A stretch of DNA of 34,470 nucleotides from positions 1-34,470 of the forward strand of contig NZ_AZCZ01000029.1 in NCBI RefSeq assembly GCF_001434055.1. Direction: 5' to 3'. Shown here in pieces: positions 1 through 8,122 of the stretch. Position 1 is the stretch's first letter, and each line of letters opens with the position of its first letter. The stretch is from Levilactobacillus parabrevis ATCC 53295. Its GTDB lineage: Bacteria > Bacillota > Bacilli > Lactobacillales > Lactobacillaceae. Both the position numbers and the translations under genes were made by a program. Below the pieces are notes generated by a model. The model saw nothing but the letters and a program-made list of their open reading frames with translations. It was not told the origin of the DNA and did not search any database.

Positions 1-23
1 TACACAAAAAATTTGACACTCCC
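1..23 (+). repeat. Left copy of a 23-bp inverted repeat at the window ends
   Basis: Bases 1-23 are identical to the reverse complement of 34446-34468. The match could be longer, since it is cut by the window edge. It lies inside the first surface-protein gene. Confidence 0.85.
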
Positions 24-1776
24 TAGCTCTGAGACGGCTAACGTCACGACTAACAATAATCGCGCTGATCCCATTAAGATTAGTTCTGAACAGATGCCGT
101 ATATCAACTACGTAAATGGCAACGAAACCCAGCAACACTACTTGTTCTCCGAACTTCAAGGCTCTTACACGTCCGATGAAATTCTCGGTAAAGATGGCGG
201 AGACACTTGGTGGGCAAATTGCTTTGCATCCACTCCCTCTATAGGGAGCACCGAATCAGCCCAAATGGCCAAGCGCATCATTCAAAATATGGTCAACGGT
301 GGTACATTTGCTGACAATCCACCAGAAGAAACCTTGGGAAACTTCATTTTCGGTCCTACTTCTACCGCTATCCTCAATAAGGCAAAAGCACAGGTATATT
401 ACGAGCTCTGGTTTATTAAAGAAGCTGCTGAGTATCAATCAGATGAAAATTCATTTAATCTCGAAAAAGCCCACGAAGATTACACAAAAAATGTGTTACC
501 TAAGATCTTATCTGACCTCAATTTAAATAGAGATATATTTGCAGGTGCGTTTGACAGCCGAGTCAATTTTGAAGAAAAGATATGTTCTACAGCGGAGACT
601 TTCTGCCCAACTTTTTACATAAACTATGATGCCCCAGACTTTGCCAAAACGTTCGCTCAACTAAACCTAGATGCAACCGCCAGCAATGCCTACAAGTTAT
701 GGACAACCACGTATGTAAAAGACTACCTGACACCACAACTTGACGCTAACGGCAACGTTCTATCCTATTCTTTAGATGGTCGTTTAATTACTAGTCGGGT
801 GATTGATAATGGACTTATCGCCCTTATTTTTGGAAATGAAAGCCCTTCAACACCAGCGTCTTCTTCTCCAGCACCTACCAGCCAGCCCGTCACCGTCCAC
901 TACGTCGATGACCAAGGTAACACGCTGAAGCCCGATAAAACTTTAACGGGTTCTCTGAACGACACCTACAAGGCTGAGCCACTTACCATCGCTGGCTACA
1001 CACTTGCCAAGACGGCTGGGACGGAATCGGGAACATTTAGCGATACCGCGCAGTCCGTCACCTACACCTATGCGAAGAACGCTGTCGTCAAAGCAACTGT
1101 TCTGTCCGCAACCAAGAAGATTGGCCTCTACAGCTCGCCTGACTTTAGCAGTAAGACACTCAAGCAGTGGTACGCCAAGAAGTCGCGGCTGAACCGGCCG
1201 ATGTTTGAAGTGATTGGCACCGCTACTTCCAAGACTGGTGTCAAACGCTACCAGGTCAAAGATATAAACTCTGAAAGCGACACGTTTGGACAAACCGGTT
1301 ATATCACAGCCAATACTGATTACACGACGTCTGCCTACTACGCTCCCGCCTACAAACGGATTACCGTGATTAGTCCAAATGGTGTCGATGCTTATGGTCA
1401 GAAGGACCTCACGCATCAAAAGGCTCACTACAAGCAGGGCCAGGTCCTGACGATTAAAAAAGTCGTGACCCAGAATATGACAACTCGCTTCCTACTCAAT
1501 AACGGCACGTATATCACCGCCAACAAAAAGCTGGTCACCGCTGGTAAGCTGACGATGCCCAAGCGTGTTCAGGCCAAGAAAGCACTGAATCGTTACGGTA
1601 CGGCCAACCTGACTAAGCGCAACCGCCACTACACCAAGAAAGCTCACGCGACCTTCAAGGTTAAGGGCTGGGCCTACTCAAACGCCAACGATTTTAGTAA
1701 GGGCGATACCTTACGCTACAAGGTCGCCGGCGGATACATTACGGCAAATAAACATCTCGTTCGCACAATCGATTAA
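1..1776 (+). CDS. Mosaic cell-surface protein with MucBP and DUF5776-like repeats, 5'-truncated
   Basis: The frame is open through the window edge, so the real start and any signal peptide lie upstream. TTG at 13 has no ribosome binding site and is unlikely to be the start. Numbering from that TTG, residues 1-276 match no family I recognise. A Ser/Pro/Thr linker (about 277-291) leads to one MucBP-type domain (about 293-353, beginning VTVHYVDDQGNTLKP). A basic C-terminal part (about 365-587) contains several 70-80-residue units of the kind called DUF5776, marked by recurring GYITAN and ITANKKLV motifs. MucBP and DUF5776 occur in secreted or wall-associated proteins of lactobacilli and are thought to bind mucus or wall glycans. 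There is no LPXTG anchor, so the basic repeats probably hold the protein to the wall. The N-terminal third is clearly more AT-rich than the C-terminal part, which suggests domain shuffling. Confidence 0.8.
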   Translation, partial: YTKNLTLPSSETANVTTNNNRADPIKISSEQMPYINYVNGNETQQHYLFSELQGSYTSDEILGKDGGDTWWANCFASTPSIGSTESAQMAKRIIQNMVNGGTFADNPPEETLGNFIFGPTSTAILNKAKAQVYYELWFIKEAAEYQSDENSFNLEKAHEDYTKNVLPKILSDLNLNRDIFAGAFDSRVNFEEKICSTAETFCPTFYINYDAPDFAKTFAQLNLDATASNAYKLWTTTYVKDYLTPQLDANGNVLSYSLDGRLITSRVIDNGLIALIFGNESPSTPASSSPAPTSQPVTVHYVDDQGNTLKPDKTLTGSLNDTYKAEPLTIAGYTLAKTAGTESGTFSDTAQSVTYTYAKNAVVKATVLSATKKIGLYSSPDFSSKTLKQWYAKKSRLNRPMFEVIGTATSKTGVKRYQVKDINSESDTFGQTGYITANTDYTTSAYYAPAYKRITVISPNGVDAYGQKDLTHQKAHYKQGQVLTIKKVVTQNMTTRFLLNNGTYITANKKLVTAGKLTMPKRVQAKKALNRYGTANLTKRNRHYTKKAHATFKVKGWAYSNANDFSKGDTLRYKVAGGYITANKHLVRTID

Positions 1777-1786
1777 GGTTTCATTT

Positions 1787-1828
1787 AAAAATCACCTTAT
1801 CCACTAGTCCTCGGATAAGGTGATTTTT
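1787..1828. terminator. Bidirectional terminator between convergent genes
   Basis: A perfect 16-bp stem (1787-1802 with 1813-1828) has a 10-nt loop. It carries A5 on one side and T5 on the other, so it can end both the surface-protein gene and the convergent MFS gene. Confidence 0.9.
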
Positions 1829-1866
1829 GATATTATTTTAGATAAAAGTAACTATATCAGAATTTC

Positions 1867-3057
1867 CTAGTTCTCCGTCGCCAACTTCTCCGGTTCCCCA
1901 ATCACCAAATGACCCAGCAGCGCGATCACTAAGAACGCCAGAGCTACGCCACAAACGCCGAGCCAACCTGCGTGGGTCCACGCCCACGTTGCCGCAAGGG
2001 TCCCAATCGCCCCACCTAAGAAGTAGCTAAACATAAAGACCGAATTATTTCGACTGCTTAGCTTGCGATTCAACGATTGGACGATTGCTTGGTTGGAGAC
2101 CTGACTAAACTGGGTTCCCAAATCAAGCAGGATAATTCCCAGAATCAAGCCAACCATCCAGTGACCAACGCCCCAAAAGATCACAAAGGCCACGCCAGAA
2201 AGTGCCATCGACAGGCTAATCGTCAACCGTGGTGAACGTTGATCAACCAGGTTCCCAATCATCGGCGCGGCCAGAACACCGGCGATCCCGAGAAGTCCCA
2301 GCAGGCCGGCTACGCTACTACCCAAGTGGTAGGTCGCTGCCAGATAAAAGGCCAACGTCGACCAGAGAACGTTAGACATGCCGAACAGGCAGAACCCGTT
2401 GATTGCTGCCCCCCGTAGTGCCCTTTGACCGGTAAATAACTTCGGTAACATGCCGATGACCGACCAGTAGCGTAGGTTCTGATGGCCCCGCGCATCTTGT
2501 GGCAATCGGTAATGAACGATGATCAGAAAGACCAGATCAATACCTGCCGCCAACAGGTAAATATATTGCCACGGCATCACACTCCCCAGTAAACCACTGA
2601 AGGAGCGTGACAGCAGAATCCCTGTCAACAGACCGCTGAGCACGACACCTAGAACTCGACCCCGTTGTAACGCCGGCGCCAGATATCCCGCATACGGAAT
2701 GATAATCTGTGGCGCAACCGACGTAATTCCAACGAGCGCCGTCGCCACCGCAAAGACGGCGGCATTGGGTGCCCAAAACGCTAAGACTAACGAGCCAATT
2801 GAAAGAATCATCATGAATTGAATGAGATGATAGCGATTAAAGATATCTCCCAGCGGTACGATCAGTAACAAGCCAAACGCGTATCCCAATTGCGTGACCA
2901 TGGCCAACGTCCCCACCGCTGCCTTTGAAATAGCAAAGTCGGTCGCAATCAAATTCTCAATGGGTTGAATAAAATTCAGGTTGGCCACGATAACTCCAGT
3001 GACCACCGCCATGAGTAGGATTGTCCGCTTCGATAGTGTTGTTTCTTGTGTCTTCAC
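1867..3057 (-). CDS. MFS transporter (YNFM/AraJ-like drug or metabolite efflux)
   Basis: This is a 396-residue protein with 12 predicted membrane segments of the major facilitator superfamily. It is all-alpha and hydrophobic, with the loop PLGDIFNRYHLIQ (motif A-like) after helix 2 and a charged central loop near RLPQDARG. The sequence resembles the proton-driven YNFM/AraJ exporter group; the substrate cannot be read from sequence. The frame extends 29 codons upstream to 3144, but a GTG at 3057 follows GAGGAGG by 7 bases, so I place the start there. It is read alone, convergent with the preceding surface-protein gene and downstream of the NlpC/P60 gene's terminator. Confidence 0.85.
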   Translation of the reverse strand: MKTQETTLSKRTILLMAVVTGVIVANLNFIQPIENLIATDFAISKAAVGTLAMVTQLGYAFGLLLIVPLGDIFNRYHLIQFMMILSIGSLVLAFWAPNAAVFAVATALVGITSVAPQIIIPYAGYLAPALQRGRVLGVVLSGLLTGILLSRSFSGLLGSVMPWQYIYLLAAGIDLVFLIIVHYRLPQDARGHQNLRYWSVIGMLPKLFTGQRALRGAAINGFCLFGMSNVLWSTLAFYLAATYHLGSSVAGLLGLLGIAGVLAAPMIGNLVDQRSPRLTISLSMALSGVAFVIFWGVGHWMVGLILGIILLDLGTQFSQVSNQAIVQSLNRKLSSRNNSVFMFSYFLGGAIGTLAATWAWTHAGWLGVCGVALAFLVIALLGHLVIGEPEKLATEN

Positions 3058-3178
3058 TTGAAAAACCTCCTCATTGCAGTTTAGCCTTTTTTCAAAAAAA
3101 AGGAAACCGACGAGTAGACTTTCATGAAAACACGGAGAACTCAATTATTAATTTCGCATATAGAACTGGCTTAGTCAC

Positions 3179-3216
3179 AAAAATACCGCGACCATCTTTT
3201 CAGATTGATCACGGCA
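3179..3216 (-). terminator. Terminator of the NlpC/P60 gene
   Basis: On the minus strand a stem of about 14 bp (3202-3216 with 3184-3197, several G-U pairs) with a GAAA loop is followed by T5. It lies just after the stop of the NlpC/P60 gene. Confidence 0.75.
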
Positions 3217-3233
3217 CTCGATTTTATTCTAAA

Positions 3234-4241
3234 TTAACCCACGATCCGCCGAACATTATGGTTGAACCGGGTCTTCCAGTGACCATCATTCAAGCTGGAA
3301 ATCCCAACACCACCGGTATCAGAGCTAGGTGAGTCGTGCAAGAAGAGCTTGTCACCAAGGTAAATGGCCACATGACAGTTCTTACCCTCATCCTTATCAT
3401 TAAAGAAGAAGATATCCCCACGCTTCATGTTGCTGGCTTTGATCTTCCGTCCCATATGAACTAGGGAGTACGTGGTACAACTCGATGTCGGCCCTAAGCG
3501 TACGCCAGACTTGGCGTAGATCCAGTGAATAAATGAAGAACAGTCGAACCGCCGATTAGCGATGCTGGCACTCGTTCGACCACCACCCCAGTCGTACTTG
3601 GACTTACCGACCAAGGCAGAACCCGTCTTGATAGCCTTTTCGACTTTCTTGACGTTACCCTTCAGTTTATTCGTATTAAAAGCGAGGTACTTCCCGCGAA
3701 TCCAATAATGCTTGTTGCCAGCAGTCAGTCGGTAGTAACCCGTCCCCGTATTGAGTTCGGCCCGCTTATCCACGTGATACCAGTGGCCCACCAGCTGCTT
3801 AGTGCTTGTGCTCCCAGTGACCTTGGCGCCCTTCAGCCCCCACGGCTTGTTATACAACAGAATGTGTTTCTTGCTGACTTTCATACCATAATTCAGCTTT
3901 CCATTGTACCGCAACCATTTGTAGAAAGCATCGCGATTGATCCAACCGTAGTTGGTCTTGAAGAAGACGCCGTGACCGTTCTTAGCAACCCGCGTGATTT
4001 TAAAATGATGCTCGTACAGGTGCTTGGCCGACGCCGACCGCTTCGTCCCTGATTTATATAAGTTATGATAAAACCCATACTTCGTATGATACAGCGTTCG
4101 CGAACTCTTATAAACCTTGTTATAGGCGGTCTTATCAGCCACACTTTTGGCAGATGCTGACGATGTTGGCAAGGCTGCTAACCCCACAACCATGACGATC
4201 AGTACCATCAGACTACGCAATATGTATTTTCCACGATGCAC
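3234..4241 (-). CDS. Secreted NlpC/P60 (C40) peptidoglycan endopeptidase
   Basis: This is a predicted secreted cell-wall hydrolase of about 335 residues. A signal peptide (VHRGKY, hydrophobic core LMVLIVMVVGLAAL, then SSASA) precedes a basic, tyrosine-rich region that looks like SH3/GW-type wall-binding modules (KTNYGWINRDAFYKW, NKHYWIRGKYLAF). The C-terminal NlpC/P60 domain holds the expected triad: Cys in RFDCSSFIHW (about residue 234), His in CHVAIYLGD (about 290) and a third polar His in FLHDSPSS (about 302). Family members cut D-Glu to diamino-acid bonds in stem peptides during growth or separation. GTG at 4241 has GGGAG 8 bases upstream. A GTG at 4250 is in frame but would sit directly on that Shine-Dalgarno sequence. 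It is monocistronic with its own terminator. Confidence 0.88.
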   Translation of the reverse strand: MHRGKYILRSLMVLIVMVVGLAALPTSSASAKSVADKTAYNKVYKSSRTLYHTKYGFYHNLYKSGTKRSASAKHLYEHHFKITRVAKNGHGVFFKTNYGWINRDAFYKWLRYNGKLNYGMKVSKKHILLYNKPWGLKGAKVTGSTSTKQLVGHWYHVDKRAELNTGTGYYRLTAGNKHYWIRGKYLAFNTNKLKGNVKKVEKAIKTGSALVGKSKYDWGGGRTSASIANRRFDCSSFIHWIYAKSGVRLGPTSSCTTYSLVHMGRKIKASNMKRGDIFFFNDKDEGKNCHVAIYLGDKLFLHDSPSSDTGGVGISSLNDGHWKTRFNHNVRRIVG

Positions 4242-4318
4242 AAAAACCACTCCCGCTTCATAATTATTTCGTTATTAAATAATGAATGCAGGATAATAGT
4301 ACGCGTTATCAGCGGTCG

Positions 4319-4338
4319 AAGGTAACGCCGATTACCTT
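4319..4338. promoter_or_regulatory. Dyad AAGGTAA-N6-TTACCTT, possible operator
   Basis: A perfect 7-bp inverted repeat with a 6-nt spacer lies in the 364-bp gap between the divergent NlpC/P60 and DUF2798 genes, directly beside TATAAT at 4339-4344. A TTGACA at 4488-4493 has no good -10 box at the usual distance. I see nothing else definite in 4242-4605. Confidence 0.35.
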
Positions 4339-4605
4339 GTATAATTCCGCGTAAAAAACACGGTGTAATGCGGTTTATCGTAGACAAGCAAACTAGCATG
4401 ATGTCTACTCCTCCCGATAACTGCCGTTCTATTCACCACCCCCATTTTCAAAAAAACACTGTCAATTCGCCCTTACTGGTTCCACGATTGACAATTTTTA
4501 AAGAAGTAAGCGTTCTTTTCATTTAATTTCAAAATAAACCTTACGAAATGAAAATATATATGGTACGCTAGCATCTCGTGGGAAATTCAAACGAGGAGCA
4601 ACACA

Positions 4606-5112
4606 ATGCCTAAAAACTTTAAAGAAGAACTCTTATTTACTGCCGTTATGGCCGGACTGATGGTCTTGGTCATGGCCGGCTACAACATCGCCTTAACTGA
4701 CGGTTTCTCTCACCACTTCATCCGTGAAGTCCTGATGGGTTACCCGTTAGCGCTCGTGGTCGCCGCAATCTGCGACTTGGGAATCATCGGGCCCACCGTT
4801 AAGGGCATCTTTTTCAAATTTATCTTAAACGACTACATGAAGAAAAAGCAGATTCGGATCGCCCTGACTATCTCGTGCATGATGGTTGTGGGAATGGTTA
4901 CGCTAATGTCATTATTTGGGATGATCGTGACGCAAAACTTCGGCGGCAACTTCTTCCTTACCTACCTGCACACTTGGATCTTCAACTTGTTCATGGCCCT
5001 GCCACTTCAATTAATCGTGGTCGGTCCCATTGCACGGGCAGTCCTTGGCGCCGTTCAAAAGAGAACAGCACCCGCTACCGAAAACTTAGAACCAGAATCA
5101 GCAGAAGATTAA
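4606..5112 (+). CDS. DUF2798 membrane protein (two repeats, four helices)
   Basis: This is a 168-residue integral membrane protein with two DUF2798 units in tandem, each made of two transmembrane helices. The N-terminal unit runs from about residue 8 to 75 (LLFTAVMAGLMVLVMAGYNIA, then REVLMGYPLALVVAAICDLG). The C-terminal unit runs from about 85 to 150 (IALTISCMMVVGMVTLMSL, then TWIFNLFMALPLQLIVVGPIAR). A charged tail rich in Glu follows. The family is common in Firmicutes and its function is unknown. ATG at 4606 is well placed behind GAGGAG. The gene stands alone and ends in a strong terminator. Confidence 0.82.
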   Translation: MPKNFKEELLFTAVMAGLMVLVMAGYNIALTDGFSHHFIREVLMGYPLALVVAAICDLGIIGPTVKGIFFKFILNDYMKKKQIRIALTISCMMVVGMVTLMSLFGMIVTQNFGGNFFLTYLHTWIFNLFMALPLQLIVVGPIARAVLGAVQKRTAPATENLEPESAED

Positions 5113-5120
5113 CCTAACTA

Positions 5121-5158
5121 AACGTCGCCGCTACCAAACAGTAGTGGCGACGTTTTTC
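5121..5158 (+). terminator. Terminator of the DUF2798 gene
   Basis: A 14-bp stem (5121-5134 with 5141-5154, one G-U pair) and a 6-nt loop are followed by T5. Confidence 0.9.
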
Positions 5159-5166
5159 CATTTTAC

Positions 5167-5228
5167 GGGAGTTGTCCCCACGACAACTCCCAACGGGCGG
5201 CCATCGTTATCGATGACCGTCCGTTTTT
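5167..5228 (+). terminator. Two further tandem hairpins, the second terminator-like
   Basis: A perfect 10-bp stem (5167-5176 with 5182-5191) is followed at once by a 15-bp stem with G-U pairs (5192-5206 with 5211-5225), a TTAT loop and T5. Coming right after a complete terminator, they may insulate the next gene pair. I see no gene in 5229-5335. Confidence 0.6.
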
Positions 5229-5335
5229 GGGTTGATCCGCAATTAAGCAAGAACTGATGCCACTCAAAAAACGCTCAGCCCAGCCAAGCGTCCTCACTTT
5301 TACCAATCAGCTGTCCGGGAATTTAACCTACCAGC

Positions 5336-5608
5336 CTACTTCTGCTTTTCATCGCGTTCGCGACTCTTCTGAATAATTTGACGAATCCAACGCTGGGAAT
5401 AGTCATATTCCTTCGTCAATTGGGCCAAGTTATGCCCATCGTATTCCTCGACGATTTGCTCAGCTACCTTGTCGCGATTGTAAAGGCGCATCGGAAATGA
5501 GATCTGCCGTCCGCGATACATTTCGTAAATCTTTTCCGTTAAATCCTCACCCAATAGCTCGTATAACTGGGCGTATGATTCCTGTAATAAATCCACACGC
5601 ATTGCCAT
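5336..5608 (-). CDS. Mor-type transcription activator domain protein (downstream paralogue)
   Basis: This is a 90-residue protein of the Mor family (named after the phage Mu middle operon regulator). An N-terminal helical part (LYELLGEDLTEKIYEMYRG) is followed by the typical QISFPMRLYNRD segment and a C-terminal helix-turn-helix (LAQLTKEYDYSQRWIRQIIQ). In phage Mu, Mor binds DNA as a dimer and recruits RNA polymerase. Chromosomal copies in lactobacilli are small and of unknown target. The frame opens with TTG at 5614, but ATG at 5608 lies 8 bases behind GAGGAGG and is the better start. It is read in the same direction as its paralogue about 110 bp upstream. Confidence 0.75.
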   Translation of the reverse strand: MAMRVDLLQESYAQLYELLGEDLTEKIYEMYRGRQISFPMRLYNRDKVAEQIVEEYDGHNLAQLTKEYDYSQRWIRQIIQKSRERDEKQK

Positions 5609-5716
5609 TACCAATTCCTCCTCATTGTACGGTTTTCCGCCATCACTAGCGTATCAAAGGCTTAAGGCGAGGGAAAATGCGGATTACCATCAGGGATAAA
5701 TGAGGTCTACCTTGTA

Positions 5717-5971
5717 TTATTCTCTGAATTTCGTTAAAATCCGGCGAACACTCCGCTCAGAATAATTATGTCGTTGGGCTAACCGCGTCACACTACTACC
5801 ACGACAGTATTCCTGATACATCAGATCAGCCTCCCGGTGCGAATCCAATAACCGCTGCGGGAAGCTAACCTGCATGCCTCGGAAGTAATGGTAAAGTTGT
5901 CGCGTTGCCGAACGACCAATAACCTGCGAAAGCTCGCGGTACAGAGCCTGCCAATTCCGTGGATCATCCAT
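5717..5971 (-). CDS. Mor-type transcription activator domain protein (upstream paralogue)
   Basis: This 84-residue protein is a paralogue of the preceding entry: LYHYFRGMQVSFPQRLLDSHREAD aligns with the YRGRQISFPMRLYNRDKVAE region, and VTRLAQRHNYSERSVRRILTKF is the matching helix-turn-helix. ATG at 5971 follows GGGGGA. It is divergent from the WYL regulator, with only 86 bp between the two starts, so both promoters must lie there. No phage genes surround the pair, so these are likely domesticated or host regulators. The target is unknown. Confidence 0.75.
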   Translation of the reverse strand: MDDPRNWQALYRELSQVIGRSATRQLYHYFRGMQVSFPQRLLDSHREADLMYQEYCRGSSVTRLAQRHNYSERSVRRILTKFRE

Positions 5972-6057
5972 ATTAATTCCCCCATTGCTAACTGATTGCC
6001 TCCAGCTTACACTGACAGATAGAACATATACGTCTACCTACGAAAAGAGGATGCTCC

Positions 6058-6999
6058 ATGAACGCCGCCTACCGTCAACTCTATATTTTTCAAATTTTAC
6101 TAACCGGCCACGTCGCCGTTAAATCCGAACTTGCCAATCGCTTCAACGTAACTTCCCGGGTAATCCAACGCGATTTTAGTCAGCTCCGTGAGTTCCTAAC
6201 AACCGAAAGCCTCGACTATCAGTTAATCTACTCCCGCCGCCTAAACGGTTACCAGTTACACGGAACTCCGGTCACTATTACTAAACAATCCATTTTATTA
6301 TTAATAAAAGTGTTATTAGCAAGTCGGTCACTGACCACCAACGAAATGCACCAGACCATCACCAATCTACTCAACCTCTCCTCGCCAGAAGATCAACGCG
6401 AGATTCAACCAATTATTAAAAATGAATCATTCTATTATCAACCGTTGCAACATCAACAACCACTCTTAGACCGCCTATGGCAATTCAGCCAATTCATCAC
6501 GCAAAAGCAGCCGGTAACCATTATCTACCAGAAACAGCACCGCGAAGTTGTGACTCGTACGATTCTTCCAGAGGCCGTTATCTTTTCCGAATACTACTTT
6601 TACGTGGTCGCCTACAATGCCAAGTATCGAAGCAATCTCTTCTATCGCCTCGACCGAATTCGCCACTTTCAAACCAGCAGCCAGCCCATTACACGGACCC
6701 GCGCTGAGCGTTTTGAGGATGGTGAACTGCGACAACTCATCCATTACATGACGCCGGGCAAGGAAATTACGCTCCGTTTCAAATTCTGGGGAATTGTGGA
6801 GGCCGCTCTTGACCGCTTTCCCACAGCCAAAATTATCACGCGCCACCCAGATTACGTGGTAATTGAAGCCACCGCTTTCGATATTGGCGCCAAGATGTGG
6901 CTACTCAGCCAAGGCAGCAACGTTGCGGTCATTGCCCCCGCCGAGTTTGTAGCTAGCATAAAAACCACCCTCGCAGAGATGGCCGCGCGTTACCACTAA
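6058..6999 (+). CDS. HTH and WYL-domain transcriptional regulator
   Basis: This is a 313-residue DNA-binding regulator. Residues 1-60 form a DeoR-like winged helix (LANRFNVTSRVIQRDFSQLREFL). Residues about 145-215 form the WYL domain (VTIIYQKQHREVVTRTILPE, then YYFYVVAYNAKYRSNLFYRL and DRIRHF), a fold that binds nucleic acid or small ligands. Residues 230-313 are the WCX dimerisation region. Such proteins often control stress, defence or DNA-damage genes, but no defence genes are next to it here. ATG at 6058 follows AGAGGA. It is divergent from the Mor-like pair, which may be its target or partner. Confidence 0.82.
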   Translation: MNAAYRQLYIFQILLTGHVAVKSELANRFNVTSRVIQRDFSQLREFLTTESLDYQLIYSRRLNGYQLHGTPVTITKQSILLLIKVLLASRSLTTNEMHQTITNLLNLSSPEDQREIQPIIKNESFYYQPLQHQQPLLDRLWQFSQFITQKQPVTIIYQKQHREVVTRTILPEAVIFSEYYFYVVAYNAKYRSNLFYRLDRIRHFQTSSQPITRTRAERFEDGELRQLIHYMTPGKEITLRFKFWGIVEAALDRFPTAKIITRHPDYVVIEATAFDIGAKMWLLSQGSNVAVIAPAEFVASIKTTLAEMAARYH

Positions 7000-7024
7000 G
7001 CTACTACCGGTGTCTGACCATATT

Positions 7025-7056
7025 TGCACGGCGCTGTGCATTTTCTCTTGTATAAT
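7025..7056 (+). promoter_or_regulatory. Near-palindrome and -10 box before the amidase gene
   Basis: The 16-nt near-palindrome TGCACGGCGCTGTGCA (7025-7040) may end the WYL transcript or act as an operator. TATAAT at 7051-7056 is a good -10 box for the amidase gene, but no -35 box is at normal spacing. Confidence 0.4.
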
Positions 7057-7146
7057 TCCTTTTTATTGTAAGTTTCACTACCTTAATCAGCACCTTTGGC
7101 GTATGATTAAAGGCGTTAACAAGCATACATAAGGAGTCGATCAAGA

Positions 7147-7845
7147 ATGAAACACAACTGGAAAATGGGCTTCGTTGCCGGTATCATGCTACTTTTGCCA
7201 CTGGTCCTGGCAACGACAACGCTCACTACAGCCAACGCCGCTAACAAGACAACCACGTCTAAAACGGCCAAGAAAGCCAAGGCCAAAGCAAAACCAAAGG
7301 CCAAGAAACACTACTTAATCGTCATGGGCCACGGTGCCGGCGATCCTGGCGCCCGCGGTAACGGGACTACGGAAGCCACCTTCCTGCGGAAACACATGTT
7401 ACCTCAACTGCGAAAGTACGCGAAGAAAGTCAAGGGCAGCACGATTACCTTCTATAATCCTAAGAAGAATTTGGTCAGTGACACCTTGTACCATCACAAG
7501 GGCTCTTATAAGCTCAACAAGAAGACCACGGTCATCATGTTCCATTTAGATGCCCCCGCGGGTCACGGTGGCCACGTGATCATTCATAAGAAGCACCCCA
7601 CGAAACGTGACAGACGATTGGCAAAGGTCATCAAGAAGTATGTCGGTCTGAACCGTGCCTACAATGGCTTCAGCTATCGAACGAACCTGCGGAACTGCAA
7701 CGTCTTACGTCACCGCGGCATCGACTACAGCCTGGTTGAATCTGGCTTCATCACCAACAAGAATGACGTTAAGCACCTCAAGAAACACATGGCCAAGATT
7801 GCCAAGGCAGATATCGAAGCCATCACCAACGAAAAAATTAAGTAA
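7147..7845 (+). CDS. Secreted N-acetylmuramoyl-L-alanine amidase (Amidase_3-like)
   Basis: This 232-residue protein is exported: KHNWK plus a hydrophobic core (about 8-25) end in TANAANK. A lysine/alanine linker (35-54) follows, then a catalytic domain of the zinc amidase_3 type. Zinc and catalytic residues can be matched to the family pattern: His62 in MGHGAGDPGARG, Glu76 in NGTTEATF, His133 in FHLDAPAGHGGH and Glu198 in LVESGFITN. These enzymes cut the bond between N-acetylmuramic acid and L-alanine in peptidoglycan. The domain resembles the amidase half of lactobacillus phage endolysins, but the signal peptide and lack of phage neighbours point to a host autolysin. ATG at 7147 follows AAGGAG. 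It is monocistronic. Confidence 0.82.
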   Translation: MKHNWKMGFVAGIMLLLPLVLATTTLTTANAANKTTTSKTAKKAKAKAKPKAKKHYLIVMGHGAGDPGARGNGTTEATFLRKHMLPQLRKYAKKVKGSTITFYNPKKNLVSDTLYHHKGSYKLNKKTTVIMFHLDAPAGHGGHVIIHKKHPTKRDRRLAKVIKKYVGLNRAYNGFSYRTNLRNCNVLRHRGIDYSLVESGFITNKNDVKHLKKHMAKIAKADIEAITNEKIK

Positions 7846-7879
7846 GTCAGTTGGCGTTCTTCCAGGACGCTGATCATTA

Positions 7880-7911
7880 AAGCCCAAGACAAAATTGTCT
7901 TGGGCTTTTTT
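7880..7911 (+). terminator. Terminator of the amidase gene
   Basis: A perfect 11-bp stem (7880-7890 with 7897-7907) has an AAAATT loop and a T-run. Confidence 0.9.
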
Positions 7912-8073
7912 GCCGCTAATAGCCATCAAATCAGCAGCGTATCCGGCCTATCCACTATCACCGATGAAAATTTCAGTGGTTAACTTGATTCGGTTATTCA
8001 ACAAATATTCGGGTTTACCGCTCCATTCTTTGCGCTAATCTCTTTAAGCTGGTATGGTACCTTCAGGCGGGTG

Positions 8074-8089
8074 TGTTTCACGTGAAACA
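8074..8089. other. parS site, perfect (TGTTTCACGTGAAACA)
   Basis: This 16-bp perfect palindrome is identical to the chromosomal ParB/Spo0J binding site known from Bacillus and most Firmicutes. ParB loads here and spreads, guiding origin segregation and SMC loading. It sits 33 bp upstream of the SDR start. Two one-mismatch copies lie at 16593 and 23657. Confidence 0.88.
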
Positions 8090-8122
8090 GCTCGTATCCA
8101 TCGAATATCGGAGGCAAAACTC

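Noticed and set aside
481-500. Third copy of the window-end repeat inside the first gene
   Set aside because: Only 12 bases (TACACAAAAAAT) are shared with bases 1-12; likely chance in AT-rich coding sequence.
943-1428. Long minus-strand frame opposite the surface protein, and similar shadows opposite the SDR, aldehyde dehydrogenase, malolactic and antiporter genes
   Set aside because: They are antisense shadows of well-supported genes and lack ribosome binding sites and family signatures.
3058-3144. 29-codon N-terminal extension of the MFS exporter
   Set aside because: The GTG at 3057 has a strong GAGGAGG just upstream; the extension would encode that ribosome binding site and a cysteine-rich odd head.
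7087-7110. CCTTT-N11-AAAGG dyad before the amidase gene as a sixth MerR site
   Set aside because: It lacks the TTGCCT -35 box, the 19-bp spacer and a -10 box in register.
8054-8122. Longer start for the SDR gene
   Set aside because: The in-frame extension has no ribosome binding site and runs through the parS palindrome; ATG 8123 behind GGAGG is far better.
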